6,699 nt of DNA, from positions 1 through 6,699 of the forward strand of contig JBKJVQ010000167.1 of assembly GCA_046717125.1 (NCBI GenBank). The letters are read 5' to 3'. This document shows positions 1-5,329 of the stretch, piece by piece. Source of the DNA: JBKJVQ01 sp046717125 (GTDB lineage Bacteria > Pseudomonadota > Alphaproteobacteria > Rhizobiales > Methyloligellaceae). The translations under genes and the position numbers were made by a program. Below the pieces are notes generated by a model that worked only from the letters and a program-made list of their open reading frames with translations, was not told the DNA's origin and ran no database searches. Numbering within the stretch: position 1 is the stretch's first letter; every line of letters starts with the position of its first letter.

Positions 1-578
1 TTCATGATGTTGGGCAGCGACGCGTAGCGCGGCTCGTTGAGGCGCAGATCGGTCGTCACGATCGCCGGCAATTTGAGCTTGAGCGTTTCGAGGCCGCCAT
101 CGACCTCACGCGTCACGGTCACGCCGCCATCAGCCAGATCAATCTTCGAGGCGAACGCGCCTTGCGGCCAGCCCAGTAGCGCGGCCAGCATCTGCCCCGT
201 CTGGTTGGAATCGTCGTCGATGGCCTGCTTGCCCATGATGACCAGATCGGGCTTCTCGGTCTCCACGAGAGCCTTCAGCAGCTTGGCGACGGAGAGCGGC
301 TCGACCCGATCGTCGGTCTTGACCAGGATCGCGCGATCCGCGCCCATCGCGAGCGCGGTACGCAGCGTTTCGGCGGCCTTGGCGGGTCCGATCGAAATCG
401 CCACGATCTCGGTGGCGGAGCCTTTTTCCTTGAGACGCACGGCCTCTTCTACGGCGATCTCGTCGAAAGGGTTCATCGACATCTTGACGTTGGCCAGGTC
501 GACTCCCGAACCGTCCGGCTTGACCCGGATCTTGACGTTGAAGTCGACGACCCGTTTGACCGGGACCAAAATTTTCAT
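1..578 (-). CDS. etfB: Electron transfer flavoprotein beta subunit, C-terminus cut by window edge
   Basis: ETF is a soluble heterodimer that takes electrons from acyl-CoA dehydrogenases and passes them to ETF:quinone oxidoreductase; the beta subunit binds AMP and docks the partners. The visible 192 residues start MKILVPVKRVVDF and continue with NPFDEIAVEEAVRLKEKG, both typical of the family. Residues from about 151 fit the PROSITE ETF-beta signature: VTREVDGGLE, then LKLKLPAIVTT. The window ends at LNEPRYASLPNIM, the start of the recognition loop that anchors dehydrogenases, so roughly 55-60 residues of a usual ~250 are missing. The ATG at 576-578 is the family's normal start, although no strong Shine-Dalgarno precedes it. 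In related genomes etfA normally follows directly, which would lie just left of this window. Identity is near certain; the 223-nt gap upstream suggests its own promoter. Confidence 0.97.
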   Translation of the reverse strand, partial: MKILVPVKRVVDFNVKIRVKPDGSGVDLANVKMSMNPFDEIAVEEAVRLKEKGSATEIVAISIGPAKAAETLRTALAMGADRAILVKTDDRVEPLSVAKLLKALVETEKPDLVIMGKQAIDDDSNQTGQMLAALLGWPQGAFASKIDLADGGVTVTREVDGGLETLKLKLPAIVTTDLRLNEPRYASLPNIM

Positions 579-724
579 GCGCAGGACCGCCAGTGACGCT
601 GAACCGGCTGATTGCGATCGCCGAATTCAGGTGCGTGAAAACTGCTATGCGCTGTCGACGCTGTGCTCAAAAAAGCAGCGCAACACGCGTCATGCCTCTT
701 CGCACATGCGAGATAGTATTGTGG

Positions 725-753
725 ACGTTACTGCCCGACCTGAGCTACGTCAA
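725..753 (-). promoter_or_regulatory. Possible sigma-70-type promoter for etfB
   Basis: On the minus strand a TTGACG box (748-753) is followed after exactly 17 nt by TAACGT (725-730). The -35 box is good and the spacing ideal, but the -10 box matches the consensus at only three positions. It would give a leader of about 140 nt before the etfB ATG. The 223-nt gap between the rhomboid gene and etfB (579-801) is where a promoter would be expected, and I see nothing else convincing there. Confidence 0.3.
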
Positions 754-801
754 CGGTTGTAGCAGGTGAGCGTGTCTCCCGCAGGGCACAATGAGGCAGG
801 A

Positions 802-1518
802 TTACGCACCCCCTGGCGTGCGATCAAACAGCGGTATGCCGCGCCGCCGCATGAACAGGATCAGGACTGCGCCGGCCAGCAATCCGCCGACATGCGCCCC
901 CCAGGCGATGTTGTCGTCGGACTCGACGAACAGGTTCAGGAACTGCAGCAAAACCCAGAAGCCGAGCGCCCAGGCGGCCGTAATTTTGATCGGGATGCGC
1001 CATAGGGCCAGCACCCACACCTTCACCCGCGGATGCAGGATCAGATAGGCCGCAATCACACCCGCGACCGCGCCCGACGCGCCGACAAGCGGCAGTTCGG
1101 AGTCCGGCATCACCCAGGCGTGTACGATCGCCGCCGCCACCCCGCAGATCAGATAGAACATGATGAAGCGCACATGGCCCATCGCGTCTTCGACGTTGTC
1201 GCCAAAAACCCAGAGGAACGCCATGTTGCCGAGCAAATGCAGCCAGCCGGCGTGGAGGAACATGTAGGTGATGAGCGTGATGCGCTCGGGCATCGGGAAG
1301 CCGAGCGGCGCTGCCACCTGCCCACCGAGCAGCGGCCCATGCTGCAGAAGATCGGCCGGCACCACGGCGAAGCCGAGCGCGGTATCGTCGGTGTTGGGAA
1401 AGATCAGCGTGGTCTGAAACAGCACGAACACGGCGATATTCAGCGCAATGATGCCGACCGTGACATACTGATAGCGGATGCGCTTCAGCGGATTGACGTC
1501 ATGGAGTGGGACGAACAC
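802..1518 (-). CDS. Rhomboid-family intramembrane serine protease
   Basis: Predicted inner-membrane protease of 238 residues that cuts transmembrane segments inside the bilayer with a Ser-His dyad. The nucleophile is Ser148 in GASGAVAG and the general base is His209 in AWGAHVGG. The conserved block around His89, His94 and Asn98 (HAGWLHLLGNMAFLWVFG) supplies the oxyanion and structural residues. Hydrophobic segments lie at about 19-38, 80-105, 116-135, 143-161, 166-195 and 206-223, consistent with a six-helix rhomboid. The N-terminal PLHDVNPLKR is common in the soluble-tail-free bacterial type. The start is the GTG at 1516-1518: an in-frame TAA lies a short way upstream, no ATG intervenes, and AGAGG sits 10 nt before it. 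All key residues are present, so it should be active. Its substrate cannot be read from the sequence, and its place between the adenosyltransferase and etfB does not explain it. Confidence 0.95.
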   Translation of the reverse strand: MFVPLHDVNPLKRIRYQYVTVGIIALNIAVFVLFQTTLIFPNTDDTALGFAVVPADLLQHGPLLGGQVAAPLGFPMPERITLITYMFLHAGWLHLLGNMAFLWVFGDNVEDAMGHVRFIMFYLICGVAAAIVHAWVMPDSELPLVGASGAVAGVIAAYLILHPRVKVWVLALWRIPIKITAAWALGFWVLLQFLNLFVESDDNIAWGAHVGGLLAGAVLILFMRRRGIPLFDRTPGGA

Positions 1519-1550
1519 GGATGAAGCGCCTCTGGCCGACAGTGCCCTTT

Positions 1551-1602
1551 AGAGCATGACGCCGAACAGAGCGCCGTGGCTTTCGGACAACATCATGCCG
1601 CC
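1551..1602. repeat. Degenerate palindromic intergenic repeat (Rhizobiales type)
   Basis: The 137-nt gap between the rhomboid and adenosyltransferase genes holds an imperfect palindrome. The left arm has GCATGA (1554-1559) and CCGAA (1562-1566); the right arm has TTCGG (1582-1586) and TCATGC (1593-1598). The text resembles a dispersed element I recall from Rhizobiales intergenic regions, which reads like AGAGCATGATG...CCGAAAA...TTTTCGGACAACATCATGCTCT. The central part here has diverged. The identification rests on memory of that pattern; the dyad itself is directly visible. Confidence 0.5.
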
Positions 1603-1655
1603 AATTCAGAGTCCGATCACGCTTTTTGAGTGCGGCCGCTCTGCGGTCAAAACCG

Positions 1656-2249
1656 CTAAGCCTCTCTCTCCCCGGCGTTTCTGTTCTCGCCGGGAACCCA
1701 CAAAACGTCCTGTCTGCCGCGATCGTTCACGTGCCGCGCTGCCACAAACAGGAAATCGGACAGCCGGTTGATGTAGCGCAGCACAGGGCCCGAAACGTGC
1801 TCGTCCGGGAGCGAGGCCAGCCCGACGATCTCTCGTTCGGCCCGGCGTGACACGGTGCGCGCCACATGCAGCGCCGCCGCTGCCTTTGATCCGCCTGGAA
1901 GGATGAAGGATCGGAGCGGTGCGAGCCCGCCGTTCAGGGCGTCGATCGCCGCTTCCAGCCGCTCGACCTGGGCGTCCGTCACGCGTAACCTTGTGTCGTT
2001 CTCGGCAGGCGGCGCGCAAAGATCGGCGCCAAGGTCGAACAGGTCATTCTGGATCGAGGCAAGGACACGGTCGAGCTTTGTATCCGCGCCGCCGAGCGCC
2101 TCCCTTGCGACGCCAAGCTGGGCATTGGTTTCGTCGACGGTTCCATAGGCTGCGACACGGAGATCGGATTTCGGACGCCGCTCGCCCGTGCCGAGCGCCG
2201 TCGAGCCGTCATCGCCGGTCTTCGTGTAAATGCGGTTGAGTACGACCAT
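1656..2249 (-). CDS. pduO: PduO-type ATP:cob(I)alamin adenosyltransferase
   Basis: Transfers the 5'-deoxyadenosyl group of ATP to cob(I)alamin, giving adenosylcobalamin in the cytoplasm. The 197 residues show the whole PduO/MmaB family pattern. The N-terminal ATP loop is TKTGDDGSTALGTGERRPK (residues 9-27). YGTVDE follows (35-40), then SFILPGGSKAAAALHVAR (114-131) and RRAER (135-139, ATP-binding arginines). The C-terminal part carries RYINRLSDFLFVAAR (158-172), where cobalamin is bound. Length is normal for the family. The ATG at 2247-2249 gives the canonical MVVLNRIYT start and has ACGGA about 8 nt upstream. It is sometimes labelled cobO by name transfer, but CobO/BtuR is a different fold. 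A likely client is methylmalonyl-CoA mutase, not seen here. It lies 88 nt after the HIG1 gene and may share its transcript. Confidence 0.97.
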   Translation of the reverse strand: MVVLNRIYTKTGDDGSTALGTGERRPKSDLRVAAYGTVDETNAQLGVAREALGGADTKLDRVLASIQNDLFDLGADLCAPPAENDTRLRVTDAQVERLEAAIDALNGGLAPLRSFILPGGSKAAAALHVARTVSRRAEREIVGLASLPDEHVSGPVLRYINRLSDFLFVAARHVNDRGRQDVLWVPGENRNAGEREA

Positions 2250-2337
2250 GTTGGTTCCGTCTGCGCAAAGGAACGCGTGAGACTATCCCCGGTCCCGAAC
2301 CGGTCAACGCAAATGATGGGCTGGGCGGCCATGCGCG

Positions 2338-2529
2338 TCAGTTCGGGGCAATCAGGAGAACCGCCACGATGATCAGGATGGCGAGCGCCTGCAGGATGAC
2401 GCGCCAGCGCATCAGTGTCTGGCTGAGATTTGAGCTGCCGCCCCGCATCATGTTCCACAGCCCGAGCACAAGAACGATTGCGACGGCGGCAAGCGCTATG
2501 GGAATCAGGTAGTTGAGAAACGTTTCCAT
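2338..2529 (-). CDS. HIG1-domain twin transmembrane protein with QRRQ motif
   Basis: A 63-residue inner-membrane protein with two hydrophobic helices (about 6-27 and 44-61) joined by a short basic loop, LWNMMRGGSSNLSQTLMRWR. The loop and second helix contain Q37-x3-R41-x-R43-x3-Q47, an exact fit to the QRRQ motif that defines HIG1 type-1 proteins such as mitochondrial Rcf1, which associate with cytochrome c oxidase and respiratory supercomplexes. Small alphaproteobacterial relatives are usually annotated 'twin transmembrane protein', and I recall them next to a cobalamin adenosyltransferase and etfBA, as here. The start ATG (2527-2529) lies 36 nt after the dehydrogenase stop, suggesting co-transcription; the ribosome site is weak. 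A role in oxidase assembly or modulation is inferred from the mitochondrial family, not shown for this protein. Confidence 0.9.
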   Translation of the reverse strand: METFLNYLIPIALAAVAIVLVLGLWNMMRGGSSNLSQTLMRWRVILQALAILIIVAVLLIAPN

Positions 2530-2565
2530 GGGGCACTTTCAACCGGGGCCAGTCGCGAGCGCAAG

Positions 2566-3390
2566 CTAATCCCTGCGCATGATGGCGTCGAGCATGGCGG
2601 TCGGCAGCAGCCGTTTCAGCAGCGCCGCCCCGTAAGTGGGCAGGGTGACGAAATAGCGGGCCTTGGGTTTGCGCGACTGAAGCGCGGAGATGAGGCGATC
2701 GACCACGGCGTCGGGGCCGAGCTTGAAGGTCTGCTTGCCGCCCGCCTCCATCGCCGCGATGCGCTCGCGGTAGATGTCGCGATGGGGCGAATTCTCCATG
2801 TCGATGTTGCGGCGATAGGCTTCGATCGCGTGTTCGATGAAGCGGCTCTCGATCGGACCCGGCTCGATCAGGCAGACATAAATTCCCGTGCCCGCCAGTT
2901 CCAGCCGCATCGCGTCGGCCAGCGCCTCGACCGCGTATTTCGACGCGCAGTACGCGCCGCGATAGGGCGCGCTGAGAAGGCCAAGCACGGACGAGACATG
3001 CACGATGCGTCCCTCGCCTCTGGCCCGCATCGAAGGCAGAACCCGGCGGGTCAGGTCATGCCAGCCAAAGACATTCGCCTCGAACTGGGCGCGCAGCACG
3101 TCGGTCGTAACATCCTCGACCGCGCCGGGCTGGCCGTATGCGCCGTTATTGACCAGCGCGTAGATCGCGCCATTGGTTGCGGCGAGGACGTGGTCGGCGG
3201 CGGCGGCAATCGAATCCGGCTCGGCATAGTCGAGATACAGCGCCTCGACGCCTTCCGTGTTCAGCCGCGCGATGTCTTCCGGTTTGCGTGCGGTGGCGAA
3301 CACGCGCCAGTCGAGTTTTTTAAACCGGCGCGCCGAAGCGAGCCCGATCCCTGAAGAGCATCCGGTTATGAGTATGGCCTGTTGCGTCAT
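2566..3390 (-). CDS. Short-chain dehydrogenase/reductase (SDR family, classical)
   Basis: NAD(P)-dependent oxidoreductase with a Rossmann fold, 274 residues. The cofactor motif TGCSSGIG is at 9-16, and the loop FATARKPED (about 31-39) has an Arg after the second strand, which suggests NADP(H). NNGAYG (81-86) is the usual NNAG variant. The catalytic tetrad is complete: Asn106, Ser134 in HVSSVLG, Tyr147 and Lys151 in YCASK. IEPGPIESRF (175-184) is the post-catalytic PG motif of the subgroup that includes retinol/17-beta-hydroxysteroid dehydrogenase-like enzymes. The reading frame is open 26 codons further upstream, but the ATG at 3388-3390 is preferred: GGGGAG lies 5 nt before it, MTQQAILITG is the normal N-terminus, and a longer version would run into the terminator of the upstream gene. 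The substrate is unknown. Confidence 0.95.
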   Translation of the reverse strand: MTQQAILITGCSSGIGLASARRFKKLDWRVFATARKPEDIARLNTEGVEALYLDYAEPDSIAAAADHVLAATNGAIYALVNNGAYGQPGAVEDVTTDVLRAQFEANVFGWHDLTRRVLPSMRARGEGRIVHVSSVLGLLSAPYRGAYCASKYAVEALADAMRLELAGTGIYVCLIEPGPIESRFIEHAIEAYRRNIDMENSPHRDIYRERIAAMEAGGKQTFKLGPDAVVDRLISALQSRKPKARYFVTLPTYGAALLKRLLPTAMLDAIMRRD

Positions 3391-3435
3391 CGCTCTCCCC
3401 AAACGCCCGGCATGATCTTCCGTTCGCCTCTCGCG

Positions 3436-3474
3436 CGTAAACAATGAGCCCGGCGAGCGCAATCTCACCGGGCT
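3436..3474 (-). terminator. Rho-independent terminator of the outer-membrane protein gene
   Basis: Read on the minus strand, AGCCCGGTGAG (3464-3474) pairs with CTCGCCGGGCT (3447-3457) around a 6-nt loop. The result is an 11-bp stem whose single irregular pair is a G-U wobble, followed by the T-rich stretch CATTGTTTACG. It lies 37 nt after the stop at 3512. The odd base pairs only in minus-strand RNA (C opposite A on the plus strand), which supports this direction. Confidence 0.7.
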
Positions 3475-3511
3475 TCGAAAGTGGGGAAGGTCAGATTATG
3501 GGCGGTTCGGA

Positions 3512-4321
3512 CTAACGGCCGAAAATGCCGCTGAACTTGAAGTTTACGCCTCCCCGCACCAGAACGCCGTCGTTCTCGAAGGATGAGGAATAAGCGCCAG
3601 CGCCGACGCCGGGAATGTTGTCGACGAAGACGGTCGAGTCGTCGAGGTCGTAATAGAGCCCCTCGCCCTTGAACGTGACATGATTTGACCACGCGTATTC
3701 GACGCCGCCGCCGATTGTGTAGCCGTCGACCGTCTCGCTGCCGCGGCCGCGGAACTGGAGCTGGTTCGCGCCGGTGAGGAAAATGACGTCGGTCTCGATA
3801 TCGGCATAGGCATAACCGCCGGTTACATAGCCTAGCCAGCGATCGTGCGCGTAGCCGATGCGGCCCCGGACCGTGCCGAAATAGTCCATCGATTGTACAA
3901 AGGTGCTGGGGTTCGGCGCGCCTGGAACGTTCGGTGTCGGCGTTCCCAGGAAGCGGGTGCTGTCGTCCAGATCCGTACCGGATATGTCGGCCTCGACGCC
4001 GACTACCCACGGGCCCATCTGATGGTTGTAGCCAATCTGGCCGCCGCCCATGAAGCCTTCGTCCTCAAAATCGACACGTCCCGGACGTGCGTCGATGCGG
4101 ACATTGGTGATGTTGCCGGGCGCGAGGCCGATCGTGTCGACTTCGGTATCGTTGAAGAGCACGCCGGCGTGGGCGCCCAGATAGAAGCCCGTCCATGAGA
4201 AGACAGAATGCGCTACCGCCGCGGGCGCGTAAGAGGGCGCCGGCTCATAATACGCGTCAGCCATGGCCGCGCCTGAAGCTGCAAACATGGCCGCGCCGGC
4301 CAACAAAAACGTCCGGAACAT
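3512..4321 (-). CDS. Outer-membrane beta-barrel protein, Omp25/31-like porin family
   Basis: Predicted outer-membrane protein of 269 residues. A signal peptide runs from MFRTFLLAGAAMF to AMA, with likely cleavage after Ala21. A Pro/Ala/Tyr-rich spacer follows, then WTGFYLGAHAG (43-53), the hallmark first strand of the Omp25/Omp31/RopB-type barrel common in Rhizobiales. Glycine-rich, alternating strands follow, including GYNHQMGPWVVGVEADISG, GRIGYAHDRWLGYVTGGYAYA and GGGVEYAWSNHVTFKGEGLYYDL. It ends VLVRGGVNFKFSGIFGR, with two residues after the usual terminal Phe. The frame stays open another 119 codons upstream, but that part lacks protein character and the ATG at 4319-4321 gives the signal peptide; GGGGGGCGGA lies just before it. 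Such proteins stabilise the envelope, but a specific function cannot be assigned. Confidence 0.93.
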   Translation of the reverse strand: MFRTFLLAGAAMFAASGAAMADAYYEPAPSYAPAAVAHSVFSWTGFYLGAHAGVLFNDTEVDTIGLAPGNITNVRIDARPGRVDFEDEGFMGGGQIGYNHQMGPWVVGVEADISGTDLDDSTRFLGTPTPNVPGAPNPSTFVQSMDYFGTVRGRIGYAHDRWLGYVTGGYAYADIETDVIFLTGANQLQFRGRGSETVDGYTIGGGVEYAWSNHVTFKGEGLYYDLDDSTVFVDNIPGVGAGAYSSSFENDGVLVRGGVNFKFSGIFGR

Positions 4322-4410
4322 GAGAATCCGCCCCCCGCGAAACTTGTGTTCCGCACCTTCTAGCGCACCACTCGAGTCGGCGCTGTCGCTGCGAGGCCAC
4401 AGTTCGCGCT

Positions 4411-4480
4411 GTTCATCATCCCGCAATCTTTTTGATGGGTAGACAGAGGGTTTTGCGGGGGTAGCCCCAAAATGATGAAC
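4411..4480. repeat. Two-part inverted repeat between divergent genes
   Basis: The 196-nt gap between the divergent outer-membrane protein gene and the small plus-strand gene contains nested dyads. GTTCATCAT (4411-4419) is mirrored by ATGATGAAC (4472-4480), and CCCGCAA (4420-4426) by TTGCGGG (4453-4459). On the left the arms are adjacent; on the right they are split by 12 nt, which form part of a small hairpin TTTTG-C-GGG/CCCCAAAA (4451-4471). The arrangement could be an operator serving both genes or a folded leader RNA. I find no convincing promoter boxes in 4322-4517. Confidence 0.5.
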
Positions 4481-4517
4481 GCGAGATGCACCCCGTAACT
4501 TAGGTGAAGGCCGCCGC

Positions 4518-4700
4518 ATGCTGGGAATCGTGCGGCTCGCCTGCCTCGTAGCCTCGCCGGAGAAATGCGAGAAAATCAAAACGCCGTTTGACAAGCCGGC
4601 GGGCATGAACGCCTGCCTGCGCGAAGGCCAGTTCCAGCTCGCGCGCTGGCAGACCGAGCATCCTGAGTATGTGATCAAGAGTTGGAAGTGCGCGCGGTAG
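4518..4700 (+). CDS. Small conserved-looking Cys-containing protein, function unknown
   Basis: The only plus-strand gene I support: 60 residues, starting MLGIVRLACLVASPEKCE. It has a GAAGG Shine-Dalgarno ending 7 nt before the ATG. Cysteines sit at 9, 17, 33 and 58. The C-terminal half, LARWQTEHPEYVIKSWKC, follows a pattern I recognise from short hypothetical Rhizobiales proteins: a Cys-Pro-Phe stretch, a Met-x-Cys segment, then HPxWxIxxWxC. No membrane helix is certain; the first 12 residues are mildly hydrophobic and could be a poor signal anchor. Four spaced cysteines could form disulfides or bind metal, which is a guess. It is divergent from the outer-membrane protein gene and converges on the toxin remnant with a 9-nt gap. 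Codon content and the ribosome site argue that it is real. Confidence 0.68.
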   Translation: MLGIVRLACLVASPEKCEKIKTPFDKPAGMNACLREGQFQLARWQTEHPEYVIKSWKCAR

Positions 4701-4709
4701 GCTGAGTCG

Positions 4710-4829
4710 TCAGCGCTGCCGTCCGCCGTAGCGGATGCGGTCGATGATCACGGCGTCGTCGGTGACATAGCAGGCGATGGAGACCCGCCTCGCGGGTGAG
4801 AGGCGGTCTGACGTGAAGCCCGGACGATG
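4710..4829 (-). pseudogene. C-terminal remnant resembling a ParE/RelE-family toxin
   Basis: A 39-codon open stretch on the minus strand lacks any start codon and is closed by TGA on both sides (4830-4832 and 4710-4712). Its end reads RRVSIACYVTDDAV then IIDRIRYGGRQR. This matches the last two strands of ParE/RelE toxins, which typically read like R-x-hydrophobic-x-x-Y-x-V-x-D-D-x-V-x-I-x-RI-x-x-GGRD/Q. A full ParE has about 90-105 residues, so the N-terminal two thirds are gone. I find no matching N-terminal part in the other frames between 4833 and the next gene's stop at 4877, and no antitoxin gene. It is probably a decayed toxin-antitoxin locus. The resemblance is short, so chance cannot be excluded. 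Confidence 0.5.
4781..4810. repeat. Hairpin-forming inverted repeat
   Basis: CCGCCTC (4785-4791) and GAGGCGG (4800-4806) pair around an 8-nt loop. The stem extends outward with AGAC (4781-4784) against GTCT (a one-base bulge aside, shared with the edge of the inner arm). No T-run follows on either strand, so it is not a standard terminator. It lies inside the toxin-like remnant, over the codons for RLSPARR, and directly abuts a second inverted repeat. Confidence 0.6.
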
Positions 4830-4847
4830 TCACGTGCTTCGCGTCAG
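4808..4847. repeat. 12-bp inverted repeat with one irregular pair
   Basis: CTGACGTGAAGC (4808-4819) and GCTTCGCGTCAG (4836-4847) are inverted copies with 11 of 12 positions matching; the odd pair is a G-U wobble in plus-strand RNA. The centre is 16 nt. It starts where the preceding hairpin ends, so two palindromes lie back to back in 67 nt, between the toxin-like remnant and the stop of the Cys-rich secreted protein gene. Confidence 0.6.
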
Positions 4848-4876
4848 GTCCTGAGGGGTGGCGATGCTGAGATTGC

Positions 4877-5275
4877 CTACCAGCGCCCGCAGCCGCTCCA
4901 GGCGCCGCACGGCCGCGCATAGCAGGGCAGGCGGGCGGGCCGGACATCGACAATTACCGGCACGGGAACCCGCCGCTCGACATAACCCGGCGCCGGCACA
5001 GGCCGGTCGACATAAACCGGGACCGGACGCTCGACATACATCCGCGCGGCGCAGGGCGCATAGGCAACGCAGCGCGGCGACTTGCGGAAGAAGCCATCCA
5101 TTTTCCGCTTGCAGGGACGATAGGCGTAGCCGCATCCGGCATGACGCCAAGCTCGCGCGCAGCCGCTATGCTTCACACCGTAACAGCCGCTGCCGTAGCC
5201 ACCCGCTGCGGCTTCGGTCGATGACAGGCCAAATGCGAAGACAGCAGCCAAGACGAACGCAAACAATCGGGCCAT
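4877..5275 (-). CDS. Secreted Cys-rich protein with Pro-Val repeats, function unknown
   Basis: A 132-residue predicted periplasmic or exported protein. The signal peptide MARLFAFVLAAVFAFGLSS is followed by TEAAA, with likely cleavage near Ala24. The mature part has nine cysteines (31, 39, 48, 55, 69, 75, 118, 123, 129). The first six sit in a Gly/Cys/basic region (GCYGVKH, GCGYAYRPC), the last three in the C-terminal tail. Between them lies an imperfect tandem repeat at 80-107: YVERPVPV, YVDRPVPAPG, YVERRVPVPV. The odd cysteine number leaves at least one unpaired if all others form disulfides. Start choice: the ATG at 5273-5275 has a perfect GGAGG 5 nt upstream and gives the signal peptide; the frame is open 16 codons further. 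I recall Rhizobiales hypothetical proteins of similar style but know no function; a surface or envelope role is only a guess. Confidence 0.85.
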   Translation of the reverse strand: MARLFAFVLAAVFAFGLSSTEAAAGGYGSGCYGVKHSGCARAWRHAGCGYAYRPCKRKMDGFFRKSPRCVAYAPCAARMYVERPVPVYVDRPVPAPGYVERRVPVPVIVDVRPARLPCYARPCGAWSGCGRW

Positions 5276-5280
5276 AGGAA

Positions 5281-5298
5281 CCTCCGTCTTAATGACGG
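5281..5298 (-). promoter_or_regulatory. Ribosome binding site touching a small hairpin
   Basis: On the minus strand GGAGG (5281-5285) lies 5 nt before the ATG of the Cys-rich protein gene. CCGTC (5294-5298) and GACGG (5284-5288) can pair around ATTAA, and the stem shares two bases with the Shine-Dalgarno. If transcription begins upstream of 5298 the stem could partly hide the ribosome site. A 5-bp stem is weak, so this is tentative. Confidence 0.35.
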
Positions 5299-5324
5299 AT
5301 AACGCTCGCCTGAGGCGCGGCAAG
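5297..5324 (-). promoter_or_regulatory. Possible promoter of the Cys-rich protein gene
   Basis: The strong terminator upstream means that this gene needs a promoter between about 5276 and 5329. Within that space CTTGCC (5319-5324) resembles the alphaproteobacterial -35 box CTTGAC, and TTATCC (5297-5302) stands 16 nt downstream as a poor -10. The location is well argued, the boxes themselves are weak. Confidence 0.3.
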
Positions 5325-5329
5325 ACATG

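Noticed and set aside
665..720. Possible terminator of the rhomboid gene at the T6 run on the minus strand (669-674)
   Set aside because: I could not form a stable hairpin immediately before the run; only 4-bp stems are possible.
37..762. 241-codon open frame on the plus strand opposite etfB
   Set aside because: Antisense to a certain gene in GC-rich DNA; its product is Ser/Arg-rich with no recognisable pattern, and it runs past the etfB start only by chance.
1033..1524. 163-codon plus-strand frame opposite the rhomboid gene
   Set aside because: His/Arg/Glu-rich shadow of the rhomboid coding strand, which has all catalytic motifs.
1643..1656. GCGGT/ACCGC hairpin at the adenosyltransferase stop
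   Set aside because: A 5-bp stem without a following T-run; not a credible terminator.
2289..2307. Promoter upstream of the adenosyltransferase (TTGACC with CCGGT/ACCGG dyad)
   Set aside because: No acceptable -10 box at 16-18 nt spacing; the dyad is only 5 bp.
2782..3354. 190-codon plus-strand frame opposite the dehydrogenase
   Set aside because: Complementary shadow of the complete SDR gene; no motif of its own.
3391..3468. Upstream in-frame start for the dehydrogenase
   Set aside because: It would place the start within the terminator hairpin of the preceding gene; the ATG at 3388-3390 has a good ribosome site.
3465..4010. 181-codon minus-strand frame overlapping the outer-membrane protein gene
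   Set aside because: An Arg-rich alternate frame of the barrel gene that also runs through its terminator.
4322..4678. 119-codon upstream extension of the outer-membrane protein frame
   Set aside because: It would bury the signal peptide internally, and it overlaps the divergent small gene and the intergenic dyads.
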